Positions 1 through 7,370 of a stretch of DNA of 47,329 bases are shown here, one piece after another (position 1 is the first letter of the stretch; every line of letters starts with the position of its first letter). The stretch is from a virus. The stretch is taken from IMG/VR virus record IMGVR_UViG_3300042523_000751, positions 1-47,329 of that record. One strand, written 5' to 3'. The position numbers and the translations under genes were made by a program. Below the pieces are notes generated by a model that was not told the DNA's origin, did not search any database, and saw only the letters and a program-made list of their open reading frames with translations.

Positions 1-1788
1 CTCCTGAAAGACGTTGTTATTACTACCAAGTTCTTTGAGGAACATAATTTGGTTTTTAGGTACAAGATATTTTTGTTTACGTCTAGAAATCATGTACTGA
101 ATAAACAAGTGAACATTGTTCTCTACAATTGTCCATGCGTTGTAGTATTCAATAAGTATTTCAAGACGTTCATGTGTTTTCTTTAAGTCATCAAAGCGTC
201 CACACCAAGCTGCAACAATCTTGTCGCCCTCTACGCGTGTTTCAACTGTACCATCTTTCTTATTCACTTTGACTTCCTGTATTGTTTTGTACACAAATAT
301 AGAACATAATGACTCAGATGTAGTGGTTTTACCTTCAGAAACAGGGTCAATGGATGCGTAATATGTTCCAAACTTTGGATTCTCAATTGGTTTCTCATAA
401 ATAATGATGACACCTTCTTTGCTTTCTGTCTTTGGAGATATTGGGAACTCCATGATAGGTATCTTGCGTGTAGACTTTTGAACTATTTTGTCATCTTCCC
501 ACACCAAATCCACATACTCAGTAGGATACTCCTTTTCTTCTATACGTCTAATTTGTTGTGATACCAAGTGCTCTGGAAATCTAGCTTCTTTTCTATAATC
601 AAAAGCCTCTTTTATGTTAATAGGTTTCTGAGAAATACGTAGTCTATAATCCTCTGGTTTAAGTTTTTTCTTCCAGTCTTCACGCTCAATAAGAATCATC
701 TCTAATGCTTTTTCCACTTCAGAGTTCCCATACTGATCTATACATGGAAGCATTGACCATTGTTCTGGAATGAATAAACCACAAAGACCTTTAGTGCCTT
801 TGTCATCTAATAAATCTGTTTGCACTGCTAAAACGTCCTTGGAATCTGGATTAAGTATTAACTCTTTTAGAGGTTCACACTGATCCAAGTCACCCACAGA
901 ACCAGCAACAACAAACATACCTGTATAAACCATACCTGATTTCATGGCAGGTAATAAGTACTCAAGTGTAATGTTCATCTTAGGAGCAATTCCTGCCTCC
1001 TCGTGGAAGAATAAAGTACAAGGACCCCCTACACCATTGGTTGGATCTTTCTCAAGAACCACACCCATGATAACAGACTTGAGACCAATGTCCACTTTTC
1101 TACCACCTTGGGTTACTTCAGTCTTCTGCTCCCAGTTAAGAACCTTGTCTGGATTACATGGACGATACCATGCTGTGTGTTTATTTAAGAAGTTACGATA
1201 CTCTTCAAGAAAACGCCATGTACCTTTTTCATTTATATAGTCTTTAAGTGATCCTGCCATCTTTGCAACAGAACCTTCCTCAAAATAAAATAAGTTTGCA
1301 ATCTTTCCTGAGTGATAATATGAAGATGCAATCTGACGTTTCTTAAGAATAGCTGCATGTTTATTTTTTAATTGAGCCAACTCTTCATAAAGTGCCATAT
1401 GATACTGAGCATCACGCACATCAGCAAATGTAAATCTGTTTACTTCCTTATTATAGATAGGTAAAAAATTTAACCACATGTAGTAATCGCGTGGCAAATA
1501 CCAACTCTTACCATTGTTCTTGTAGATTACACCATTTCTGCATTTGTCTTTTTCTGTATTCCAGTAGTTTACAAAATCTTTTGAACGCTCAGGTGCAAGG
1601 CAGTATACCCTGTTTTTATTAAACTTTCTACCTTCAGCATTAAACTTTTCTGAACACTCATCAAACTCATATTGACCTGGTTCTTTAAATATGCTTTCTA
1701 CAAAATCTGCTAACTCTTCTCGTGTGTCAAACACAGTATAACTCCATTCGTCAGTCTCGTAATTGTATGTTGGTATTTCTCTGTACAT
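1..1788 (-). CDS. terL: Terminase large subunit (TerL), 3' end cut off by the window
   Basis: Packaging motor ATPase/nuclease that pumps phage DNA into the capsid. I translated 596 codons from the ATG at 1788; the frame stays open to the window edge, so the C-terminus is missing. A divergent Walker A lies at residues 149-161 (KKRQIASSYYHSG), a Walker B at about 258-267 (CTLFFHEEAG) and a coupling motif at 295-300 (AGSVGD). An RNase H-like nuclease begins near residue 476 (YYASIDP, candidate Asp481) with a second acid at about 556 (VENN). It is the last visible gene of the leftward operon, one base after the stop of the 79-residue gene. Structural genes would be expected beyond the window. Confidence 0.9.
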   Translation of the reverse strand, partial: MYREIPTYNYETDEWSYTVFDTREELADFVESIFKEPGQYEFDECSEKFNAEGRKFNKNRVYCLAPERSKDFVNYWNTEKDKCRNGVIYKNNGKSWYLPRDYYMWLNFLPIYNKEVNRFTFADVRDAQYHMALYEELAQLKNKHAAILKKRQIASSYYHSGKIANLFYFEEGSVAKMAGSLKDYINEKGTWRFLEEYRNFLNKHTAWYRPCNPDKVLNWEQKTEVTQGGRKVDIGLKSVIMGVVLEKDPTNGVGGPCTLFFHEEAGIAPKMNITLEYLLPAMKSGMVYTGMFVVAGSVGDLDQCEPLKELILNPDSKDVLAVQTDLLDDKGTKGLCGLFIPEQWSMLPCIDQYGNSEVEKALEMILIEREDWKKKLKPEDYRLRISQKPINIKEAFDYRKEARFPEHLVSQQIRRIEEKEYPTEYVDLVWEDDKIVQKSTRKIPIMEFPISPKTESKEGVIIIYEKPIENPKFGTYYASIDPVSEGKTTTSESLCSIFVYKTIQEVKVNKKDGTVETRVEGDKIVAAWCGRFDDLKKTHERLEILIEYYNAWTIVENNVHLFIQYMISRRKQKYLVPKNQIMFLKELGSNNNVFQE

Positions 1789-1789
1789 C

Positions 1790-2029
1790 TTAAAATTTTG
1801 GTGTATCAACTAATAAAGTTACTGTTCTTCTATCAGAAAAGTTCCAAGAAACATTTTTTACTACAAAGTTTTCTTTACCAAGTTCTATCCAATCACCTTT
1901 TGATGGTACACATGGTAAATCTCTTTGTATCAAAGGTCCATCTGTAATATGCTCTACTTTAACAAAGAACATAAACTGTTGTGTATCTTTAGAATTGGTC
2001 ATACGCAAGATTTTGACCTCCCCTAACAT
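1790..2029 (-). CDS. Small conserved-looking phage protein upstream of TerL
   Basis: A 79-residue protein of unknown function. The frame is open much further upstream, but that part lies antisense-like over the preceding gene and looks non-coding. The start at 2029 (MLGEVKIL) overlaps the preceding gene by 41 bases; an alternative start at 2002 (MTNSKDTQ) would overlap by 14. The body alternates hydrophobic and polar residues with a VPSKGDWIEL turn and reads like a small beta-rich protein. Its place next to terL suggests a role in packaging or virion assembly, which is inference only. Confidence 0.65.
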   Translation of the reverse strand: MLGEVKILRMTNSKDTQQFMFFVKVEHITDGPLIQRDLPCVPSKGDWIELGKENFVVKNVSWNFSDRRTVTLLVDTPKF

Positions 2030-2504
2030 GGCTTTTTTGTTCTTCCATAAGGTCTTTGTACGCGCCTTTATATGAGCCACGTATTTGCTCAAACTTTGCT
2101 GCAGCGTTGACCAGCGGTGTGATATTACCATCACGACCATGGTGTATTGGGGTATGTTCCATATATGTAGCAAGGCGATCCAACATAGATTTAATACCCA
2201 TGTAAGCCCTGTACGAAGGTGTTTCATACATCTTTTTACAGAATTCCAAAGCAATAAAAATATCTTCATCTTCAGTAGAAAATTCTGCTTGAAGTTGTGC
2301 AAGTATAAGTTCTTCTTTTTCATGTTCGCGTACATCAAAGAAAGGGTTAATATCTGGATTAGGGCAAGACATATAAAAGATATATTGGTATATCTTTAAA
2401 AAGTCATTAGGATAGTTATCCATAATGTCTTTTAATGCTTTCAAGGCGTAACAGTGTTCTGTTGGTACTATTACACCATTTTGTATGTCAAATAACTTTA
2501 CCAT
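1989..2504 (-). CDS. Conserved hypothetical phage protein, mainly helical
   Basis: A 171-residue protein that begins MVKLFDIQNG and contains IYQYIFYMSCPNPDINPFF (residues about 38-56). The rest is charged and helix-like, with no catalytic motif I recognise. Its ATG overlaps the stop of the PD-(D/E)XK gene, so the two are translationally coupled. The position just upstream of TerL suggests packaging or head assembly, but the function is unknown. Confidence 0.75.
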   Translation of the reverse strand: MVKLFDIQNGVIVPTEHCYALKALKDIMDNYPNDFLKIYQYIFYMSCPNPDINPFFDVREHEKEELILAQLQAEFSTEDEDIFIALEFCKKMYETPSYRAYMGIKSMLDRLATYMEHTPIHHGRDGNITPLVNAAAKFEQIRGSYKGAYKDLMEEQKSHVRGGQNLAYDQF

Positions 2505-3349
2505 TATTTTTTGTTTTTTGAGAAGTTAATTATCTCAGTTTTGTTGTCTTTAAGATACTGAAAAATTGCCATTACCTCTTCTTTCAAGTATGGTAAATTA
2601 TATTGAACAACATCTTTTACAATTGGATCTCCCTGTTCAGTACGACTGACAATTGGATAACCATAATCATCTTCACCTTCTACTTCAAATATAATGTGAT
2701 GTAAGACAAGACTTCCAGGTTGCAGTGTAGGGTTATGTTTCTGAATCATGTACATGTACGCTGAAAGTTGTAGCGCGTAATGATAATAATTGCAGTCATC
2801 TAAATGTGAAACTGGGTGATTCATTTTCTGAGAAAGTCCTTCCCAGTTCACGTAAGATGATGTCTTAATTTCTTTGTTTGTTTTGTAATCTGTAATGTGT
2901 ATCAGGCCATGTGCAATCTCTACCAAATCTGATTGTCCACACACGCCTATAGAACGCAAGAATACAAGATGTTCTGGATATATGCCAGAAAGTATTTTTT
3001 GTGATGACGCTACTTTATATCCTTTTTCATTAACAATTGGTTTAATTACTGCAAGTGTAGCATCATGGCGATTAATAGTATCACATGATACTATGTCTTG
3101 TTCACGTTGATCATGATACCAGGTTCCTAAGTCAGTTGCACGTTTTGCCTCAGCTTTCCAAATTTCTTGGATTGTGTCAGGTGTTAATCCTTTCCACTTC
3201 TTACTTGATTTGGAACTCTTCTTAGATATAGCCTTAGCATCAAATGGTTGTTTAAAATATGATATTAAGGTTGTCACACTAATCCAATCTGTTTGGTCGT
3301 TTGGATCAAGTGATACGTACTTGTGATGTTCTGGTTCAAATGATAACAT
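2504..3349 (-). CDS. PD-(D/E)XK superfamily nuclease (RecB/Cas4-like fold)
   Basis: A 281-residue predicted nuclease. The core is visible in order: an acidic position in GQSDLVE (about residues 138-144), then DYKTNK (about 153-158, the D and xK of the motif), then QLSAYMYMI (about 194-202), the Q-x3-Y helix typical of RecB-like and lambda-exonuclease-like enzymes. The length fits a stand-alone nuclease with no helicase. Packaging-associated processing or recombination are both possible from its operon position; a second nuclease of this superfamily lies at 38881-39924. Confidence 0.75.
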   Translation of the reverse strand: MLSFEPEHHKYVSLDPNDQTDWISVTTLISYFKQPFDAKAISKKSSKSSKKWKGLTPDTIQEIWKAEAKRATDLGTWYHDQREQDIVSCDTINRHDATLAVIKPIVNEKGYKVASSQKILSGIYPEHLVFLRSIGVCGQSDLVEIAHGLIHITDYKTNKEIKTSSYVNWEGLSQKMNHPVSHLDDCNYYHYALQLSAYMYMIQKHNPTLQPGSLVLHHIIFEVEGEDDYGYPIVSRTEQGDPIVKDVVQYNLPYLKEEVMAIFQYLKDNKTEIINFSKNKK

Positions 3350-3351
3350 GC

Positions 3352-3657
3352 TTAGTCTTTTATACTGTTAATAATGGCGTCTTCCTCCTCTTCAGACGTG
3401 ATTGATTCCCATTTGTTCTTAGGACATGACGATGACAAAGAACGTGTCTTAAATGAAAGCTTACAGCCACATTCTCCACAGCAAGGTTGAGTTCCTTTCA
3501 TGTAGCACTTAGAACCCTCTTTATCAATAAAAAAGCAATCCTCGCAGATTGCCATTCTAGATGCTGCAATTTCTTCAATATGCTCCTGCTTGAACATACT
3601 GTTCTTTACACCCTCTAAAATCTTTCCTTTCTCTTTCCAGATTTTTATTAAGTTCAT
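3352..3657 (-). CDS. Cysteine-rich, probably zinc-binding protein
   Basis: A 101-residue protein with at least seven cysteines in residues 38-79 (CEDC, then CYMKG, then CCGECGC, then CPK). This spacing resembles zinc-ribbon or knuckle folds. The N-terminus is basic and helical and the C-terminus is acidic (SEEEEDA). It overlaps the HU-like gene by an ATGA junction, implying translational coupling. The specific partner, nucleic acid or protein, cannot be told from sequence. Confidence 0.7.
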   Translation of the reverse strand: MNLIKIWKEKGKILEGVKNSMFKQEHIEEIAASRMAICEDCFFIDKEGSKCYMKGTQPCCGECGCKLSFKTRSLSSSCPKNKWESITSEEEEDAIINSIKD

Positions 3658-4043
3658 GATTTGTTATTTTTATAGGTTATTTTTTCTTGTTGTTTCTCTT
3701 GCTTCTTAACATCTAACTTGTCAAGTTCTGCAAGAATGTTTTCAAATTTCTGTATGTCAGCTTTAAGTTCCATGATTGACTTGAATTGAGCCATGTCTGG
3801 TTGCTTTATACTTTCATACTTTTCTAGAGACTTCCTGTATATCATTAATTTTTCTTCTAACTTTGGACGCTTGACGAAAAACGTACCTAAGTTATCTACT
3901 GTAATACTTGGAAACTCTAACTGACTAAGTTTTCTCTGAATCATGTTGTAATAACAAGATACTATTTCGTCAACTGTTTCTGAAGACAAATTTAATCTTT
4001 CTGCAACTTTCTCAGAAATCTCTTTACGCTTTATTGGTCTCAA
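3654..4043 (-). CDS. HU/IHF-like DNA-binding protein with helical extension
   Basis: A 129-residue protein. Residues 1-60 follow the HU/IHF pattern: a basic start, two amphipathic helices (KRKEISEKVAERLNLS) and the strand-turn ITVDNLGTFFVK, matching the 'GFGTF' turn of HU proteins. The remaining 70 residues are a charged, probably coiled helix that replaces the usual beta-arm half, so it is not a canonical HU. IHF-like subunits are known in crAss-like phages, which is one reason to suspect that lineage. It overlaps both neighbouring genes. Confidence 0.6.
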   Translation of the reverse strand: MRPIKRKEISEKVAERLNLSSETVDEIVSCYYNMIQRKLSQLEFPSITVDNLGTFFVKRPKLEEKLMIYRKSLEKYESIKQPDMAQFKSIMELKADIQKFENILAELDKLDVKKQEKQQEKITYKNNKS

Positions 4044-4419
4044 GAGCTAAAAATTTATAATCTAACATCACGTTACCAGAACTTAATACAGGTACAGACA
4101 TTGCTATCTCTATAGTTTTCTTGAAGGTATCTGACTTTTTTATCAGACCACGCTTTTCTAGTTTTGTTAGTTTGTTTCGCACATTCTGAGACTTTACACC
4201 AAACTCCTCTGGACTAACATCAGGATACGTATTTTTGACAGTTAAGTTACAAAACTTTGTCAAATCTACTGGCCCCTCAATGGCCAAAAGCGTAAGCAGT
4301 TCTAAATCAGTGTCAATAAGATTCTCTTTCTTAAAGAACACAAACTCAGTTATGACCTGATACTTAACCAGGTCATAATGAGTCAATCTGTACTTTTTTT
4401 CAACTTTAGTTACTTCCAT
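4024..4419 (-). CDS. Winged-helix-like regulatory protein (putative)
   Basis: A 131-residue protein. The segment SQNVRNKLTKLEKRGLIKKS (about residues 80-99) has the recognition-helix-plus-wing pattern of MarR/ArsR-type winged helices, preceded by a helical region (LELLTLLAIEGPVDL). An upstream in-frame ATG at 4428 is also possible; I chose 4419 because it gives a smaller overlap with the preceding gene. Its operon position beside HU-like and packaging genes suggests a late-gene regulator or accessory DNA-binding protein. No family match can be claimed without a profile search. Confidence 0.55.
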   Translation of the reverse strand: MEVTKVEKKYRLTHYDLVKYQVITEFVFFKKENLIDTDLELLTLLAIEGPVDLTKFCNLTVKNTYPDVSPEEFGVKSQNVRNKLTKLEKRGLIKKSDTFKKTIEIAMSVPVLSSGNVMLDYKFLALETNKA

Positions 4420-4792
4420 CTTCAGCAAGTTCTACTTCAACATTTTTTTCAATAACAGTTACTAAACCAGAATGTCTGATATCGCGTTCAATGATTGCTC
4501 TGTATTTTACTACATCATCATTGTCTAAAAATTCAGCAATAATTGCATTAGGAACTGTTGTCAACGCTTCTGCAATGGAATAACTTCCATCAGGGTTTCT
4601 TTGCTGAGTAGTAACCTGTACCACTACAGACTTACCTGCAGGCATTGCTTTGGTTGATTTCATCCAACCTTCAGCCTGGCTTGATGCTTTGCTGATAAGT
4701 CTGAATGTATCGCCATCTCCCCAAAATTGAATGTCTCTAACATTCTTTTTAGCACCGTTGGCTGTGGTGTTGTGTAGTGATTTTTCTTCCAT
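4406..4792 (-). CDS. Conserved hypothetical phage protein
   Basis: A 128-residue protein with the segment DIQFWGDGDTFRLISKASSQ followed by EGWMKSTKAM and a repeated-strand body (VVQVTTQQ). I believe this block recurs in Bacteroidota phages, but I do not know its function. It is beta-rich with an acidic C-terminus. A role in virion or replication-complex assembly is a guess from neighbours only. Confidence 0.75.
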   Translation of the reverse strand: MEEKSLHNTTANGAKKNVRDIQFWGDGDTFRLISKASSQAEGWMKSTKAMPAGKSVVVQVTTQQRNPDGSYSIAEALTTVPNAIIAEFLDNDDVVKYRAIIERDIRHSGLVTVIEKNVEVELAEDGSN

Positions 4793-4797
4793 TTTTT

Positions 4798-5040
4798 TTA
4801 AAGTTTAGTATACGTAAGATCAAAGATGTCTGGCTTGCAAGGATAGAACTCACCTTTTACACCCTTGATGATGTAATCACCAATAGATGCAATCATTGAG
4901 CCTTCAAGCGTTTGAATTCTTAACTCATCTCCGTTCATGTAAGATTGATCACAGAAATCAAATAACTCTTTTCTATTGTCACCTGTCCATTGTAATGCTT
5001 CAATGGTCACAGGTTTTTTGGTATATTTAGCAACGCTCAT
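4798..5040 (-). CDS. PGDYIIKG-type small phage protein
   Basis: An 80-residue protein. The C-terminal block GDYIIKGVKGEFYPCKPDIF (residues 54-73) is a hallmark of a widespread family of small phage and prophage proteins of unknown function. The N-terminal KKPVTIEALQWTGDN block also fits that family. The length is normal for the family. It overlaps the upstream DUF1599-like gene by 14 bases. Confidence 0.8.
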   Translation of the reverse strand: MSVAKYTKKPVTIEALQWTGDNRKELFDFCDQSYMNGDELRIQTLEGSMIASIGDYIIKGVKGEFYPCKPDIFDLTYTKL

Positions 5041-5377
5041 CTCTTTTTTCTTTTAGTTCAATAAATGCTTTCATGATAGCCAGGTAGTTGATAGCATCTT
5101 GTATTGTGTCAATAATAGATTCATCTTTTACCATAGCTTCTTTGTCAAGTAGGGTAGATATTCTGGACATCTTGTCCATCAATCTCACCAAAATACCTTT
5201 CTCAACAGTCACACCTGCAATGGTGCTATTTCTGAAATTGGCAAATGGGTCTTTGTTAGTGCCACCATAATCATTGTTTTTAGCTTTAGCAACAGTGTAA
5301 CAATTGTCAAACGTTTGCTGCATATTCACTAATAAAGGATTACTAGGTTTTGCTACACACTCAAAGTTTTTATCCAT
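5027..5377 (-). CDS. DUF1599-like (nucleotide-modification-associated domain 1) protein
   Basis: A 116-residue protein with the pattern NNDYGG, then DPFANFRNS, then RLMDKMSRI, then KDESIIDTIQDAINYLAIM, which matches my memory of DUF1599/Nmad1, a helical fold linked in phages with modified-base pathways. The start at 5377 (MDKNFECV) leaves 4 bases after the preceding stop; a longer frame from 5413 would overlap the upstream gene. No dedicated base-modification enzyme is seen nearby, so the role remains open. Confidence 0.7.
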   Translation of the reverse strand: MDKNFECVAKPSNPLLVNMQQTFDNCYTVAKAKNNDYGGTNKDPFANFRNSTIAGVTVEKGILVRLMDKMSRISTLLDKEAMVKDESIIDTIQDAINYLAIMKAFIELKEKRDERC

Positions 5378-5381
5378 AGTC

Positions 5382-5699
5382 TTACTTTTGGAATGTAATA
5401 ACTTTGACAACATTCATTTGGGCATTGATGATTTCACCAAGAGCATGATTCATTAAGAACTCTCTGTTTGCTGTAAGAGTTCCATTAACACTGCTGTCTT
5501 CACGATGCTTTTCAATAACATCAATCAAGTATGCACATGCGCGTTTGACTGTATCAACCTCACTATCTCTAGATGGGTTAAATGCAATACCTACCAACTG
5601 CTCTCCACGACTCTCAGTGGAAATGTTATTCATGTCAATTAACTCCTCATTGACAATTGTTGGTTCTGTTAATTCTGGTTTTTCTTTTTCTGTACTCAT
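5382..5699 (-). CDS. Acb2-like candidate anti-CBASS cyclic-nucleotide sponge
   Basis: A 105-residue protein with a disordered acidic N-terminus, then RGEQLVGIAFNPS (residues 31-43) and a helical hairpin ending HALGEIINAQMNVVKVIT (85-102). This layout resembles the Acb2/Tad1 hairpin family, whose members bind cyclic di- and trinucleotides and block CBASS or Thoeris signalling. The family assignment is from memory of the pattern. The gene is early in the leftward operon, fifth from the divergent promoter or closer. Another small helical function cannot be excluded. Confidence 0.5.
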   Translation of the reverse strand: MSTEKEKPELTEPTIVNEELIDMNNISTESRGEQLVGIAFNPSRDSEVDTVKRACAYLIDVIEKHREDSSVNGTLTANREFLMNHALGEIINAQMNVVKVITFQK

Positions 5700-5727
5700 A
5701 TTATTTGGTTTTTAAAAATTGTCAACC

Positions 5728-6003
5728 TTACCATACAATGGCAATATCAAATTCTCCAATCATCATTTTTGTATCACCATCCACTGGTATACGTTCTGCG
5801 TTCTGTAAAGCAGAAGAAGGTACATAAACCTTATCCCCCACACTCACTGAATCTACATCAGCCCCTGTTGCAAAGACTTCAAGTGCTATCCACTTGTCAA
5901 TCATTTTCATTTCAAGTTCACGTTCTGTTTCTGGAGTCAACTCAATTACTGACTCTGGTCTTTTTGGTATGTTAATTAAAACACGTCTTCCTATTAACTT
6001 CAT
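5728..6003 (-). CDS. GroES-like (co-chaperonin-fold) small protein
   Basis: A 91-residue protein that opens GRRVLINIPKRPES and has VGDKVYVPSSA near residue 57 and a closing strand FDIAIVW. The order of strands, the VGDxVxV element and the length of about 90 residues are those of GroES/T4 gp31-type proteins. Phage co-chaperonins help host GroEL fold the capsid protein. The classical mobile-loop hydrophobic tripeptide is not obvious, so the function is tentative. Confidence 0.5.
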   Translation of the reverse strand: MKLIGRRVLINIPKRPESVIELTPETERELEMKMIDKWIALEVFATGADVDSVSVGDKVYVPSSALQNAERIPVDGDTKMMIGEFDIAIVW

Positions 6004-6014
6004 AATTTAAACTT

Positions 6015-6251
6015 TTAAGATTTAGTTTCTGGTGATTTTTCTTCTTCTTTATCATCTTCACCATCAATGATATTAGTACCTGCAGTCTTGATGTTTGCAA
6101 TCATAACCACGTGTTGTAATCTCTCAGACTCAAAGCGTACTGCGCGTGCCTGCTGCTCTGCTAAGTCTGCACGTACTGTAGCTAACTCGATCTGATCTTT
6201 GTACCATGCCAAGACATCTTCGCGTGATACTTCTTCTTTTTCTTCTGTCAT
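6015..6251 (-). CDS. Coiled-coil small protein, first gene of the leftward operon
   Basis: A 78-residue, highly charged helical protein (E/K-rich start, central RADLAEQQARAVRFESERLQ, acidic end). It reads as a coiled coil with a disordered tail. No family is recognised. It starts 23 bases downstream of the putative minus-strand -7 box at 6274-6281, so it should be the first gene translated from the leftward transcript. Confidence 0.7.
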   Translation of the reverse strand: MTEEKEEVSREDVLAWYKDQIELATVRADLAEQQARAVRFESERLQHVVMIANIKTAGTNIIDGEDDKEEEKSPETKS

Positions 6252-6273
6252 AAATATATTATTTAAGTTTTGA

Positions 6274-6304
6274 CAAATATACTCAAAAGTTTAAACTCAA
6301 CAAA
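6274..6304 (-). promoter_or_regulatory. Leftward Bacteroidota-type promoter
   Basis: On the minus strand a TTTG (6304-6301) is followed after exactly 19 bases by TATATTTG (6281-6274), matching the Bacteroidota sigma consensus TTTG-N19-TAnnTTTG. It would drive the whole leftward operon from 6251 to TerL. Confidence 0.7.
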
Positions 6305-6311
6305 TTTATAT

Positions 6312-6319
6312 TACATTTG
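6312..6319 (+). promoter_or_regulatory. Rightward -7 box upstream of the first early gene
   Basis: TACATTTG matches the TAnnTTTG -7 consensus and lies 14 bases before the ATG at 6334, implying a very short leader. The matching -33 region is only a weak TTT at 6290-6292. It is divergent from the leftward promoter. Confidence 0.55.
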
Positions 6320-6333
6320 TCAAAACTTTTATT

Positions 6334-6828
6334 ATGTATGTATCACGTGATTTAGAATGGACAGTGCTCAAAGAACTTTGTAGAAAGTTAGAAAGTCTGG
6401 ATACACACCCAAGTAAGACATTAGTCGTGGTGGTTAGTCCAGATTATAGTGCAACAGTTGGAATGCATGTGGCTCATCACTTGAGCAAAGATGGCGAGAT
6501 GCTAGATATGACCTTTGTGGACGTACCATACCCAGATGAGGATAAGGTATCATATATAAGACAGCTATTAGATCAGACAAACGCAATGGGTATTCGCAAA
6601 TTCCAGCACTATGATAACGTGATTCTCGTAGAAGCAGGCGTGATTACTGGTAAGAACTACACATGGATCACAGAATGCTTAGATGTTGCAGGCATCACAT
6701 ATCACACAGCAGCATTGTTTGAAAACATGGATAGCATATACAAATCAGACATAGTAGGAAGATACTACAAAGAGTCAGACCGCGAACTAGAATTCTATTG
6801 GGAGAAACCTAATAACCACTGGTCATAA
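6334..6828 (+). CDS. Conserved hypothetical, possibly phosphoribosyltransferase-like
   Basis: A 164-residue protein, monocistronic between a promoter and a strong terminator. Two hydrophobic strands (TLVVVVSPDYS near residue 30 and NVILVEAGVITGKNY at 95-109) bracket a helical segment. The second resembles the PRPP-loop of phosphoribosyltransferases (four hydrophobics, two acids, then TG), but the first acid position is weak (VEAG instead of DD). It is the first rightward gene and so probably expressed early. The fold call is tentative. Confidence 0.65.
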   Translation: MYVSRDLEWTVLKELCRKLESLDTHPSKTLVVVVSPDYSATVGMHVAHHLSKDGEMLDMTFVDVPYPDEDKVSYIRQLLDQTNAMGIRKFQHYDNVILVEAGVITGKNYTWITECLDVAGITYHTAALFENMDSIYKSDIVGRYYKESDRELEFYWEKPNNHWS

Positions 6829-6831
6829 AAA

Positions 6832-6862
6832 AGAGGTAGCATCAGCAACTACCCCCCTTTCA
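6832..6862 (+). terminator. Rho-independent terminator after the first early gene
   Basis: GGTAG...CTACC stem flanked by AAAGA and CCCCTTT, so the arms extend with A-T/G-C pairs and end in a short T tract. Confidence 0.65.
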
Positions 6863-7014
6863 TCTTTCTAGAGTAAATTATTTCTATAGAAAACTCTATG
6901 GTGCAAATTGGTATGCACTCACAAATCTATAAAATTTTTTTGAGTATTGAAATCTCTCTGAGGAAGAGAATATGAGTACTGTCTATTGAATCAACCCCCG
7001 CCATCACCCAGCTA

Positions 7015-7038
7015 CACCACACCCCCCATGACATCCAG
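7015..7038 (+). repeat. Leader motif copy 1 (CACCACA-CCCCC-ATGA type)
   Basis: This 24-base C-rich/A-rich segment lies 18 bases before the tiny gene at 7057. Related copies stand at 7266-7287 and 8659-8680, each upstream of a gene. It shares the CCACA, CCCCCA and ATCCAG/ATTCAG blocks with the other two. Confidence 0.55.
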
Positions 7039-7056
7039 GACAACAAAATCCATACA

Positions 7057-7146
7057 ATGTACAAAACATACTACATTGCAGGAGTACAAATCATTGCATT
7101 GTCTTTGTCAGAAGCATACGCTTACTACAGAGATAATTGCAAGTGA
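7057..7146 (+). CDS. Microprotein (29 aa), TYYIAG type
   Basis: A 29-residue reading frame beginning MYKTYYIAGVQI and ending YRDNCK. Support: its pattern (aromatic-I-x-G-x2-I-x-A-x-S/T-x2-E-A-Y-x2-Y) is shared with the 31-residue gene at 23870-23965, and a leader motif found before two larger genes precedes it. It could be a tiny regulatory or inhibitor peptide. A chance frame is possible at this length. Confidence 0.45.
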   Translation: MYKTYYIAGVQIIALSLSEAYAYYRDNCK

Positions 7147-7153
7147 TTTCAAA

Positions 7154-7178
7154 GACGTGGTGGGATGCCACGTGCCTG
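7154..7178 (+). other. Hairpin followed by a palindrome in the leader
   Basis: A 6-bp stem (ACGTGG/CCACGT, loop TGGGATG) is directly followed by the palindrome CTGCGCAG. There is no T tract, so it is not a classical terminator. It lies in the 224-base stretch between the microprotein and the gene at 7371, which otherwise holds leader motif copy 2 and a promoter. Confidence 0.45.
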
Positions 7179-7265
7179 CGCAGGACGAACCACAGAGTGT
7201 CATACATGATGCTCTGTGTTTCTATTAACCTGTTGTCCAACACACATTGCCTTGCACGTTGTACA

Positions 7266-7287
7266 CCACAACTCCCAAGATATTCAG
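7266..7287 (+). repeat. Leader motif copy 2
   Basis: The block CCACAAC-CCCAA-ATTCAG is nearly identical to 8659-8680. The related TTGTCCAACAC also precedes both copies (7233-7243 and 8649-8659), but here 22 extra bases separate the two halves. It lies upstream of the paralogous gene at 7371. Confidence 0.6.
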
Positions 7288-7303
7288 GCATCAGTACTAT
7301 GGC

Positions 7304-7334
7304 CTTTAGAATTATAGTACACATTTTATATTTG
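7304..7334 (+). promoter_or_regulatory. Promoter for the gene at 7371
   Basis: TATATTTG (7327-7334) matches the -7 consensus. The -33 site 19 bases upstream is TTTA, one mismatch from TTTG. The leader to the ATG is about 36 bases. Confidence 0.6.
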
Positions 7335-7370
7335 AACCTTTTGGTGCTTAGGTCAACCATTCCCACGATT

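Noticed and set aside
944-1240. Plus-strand open frame antisense to TerL
   Set aside because: It is opposite the well-supported terminase frame, with low-complexity composition and no motif.
6986-7228. 80-residue plus-strand frame
   Set aside because: Begins in a C-rich leader and has proline/threonine-rich nonsense text; only its last part looks protein-like. The microprotein frame at 7057 and the leader motif explain the region better.
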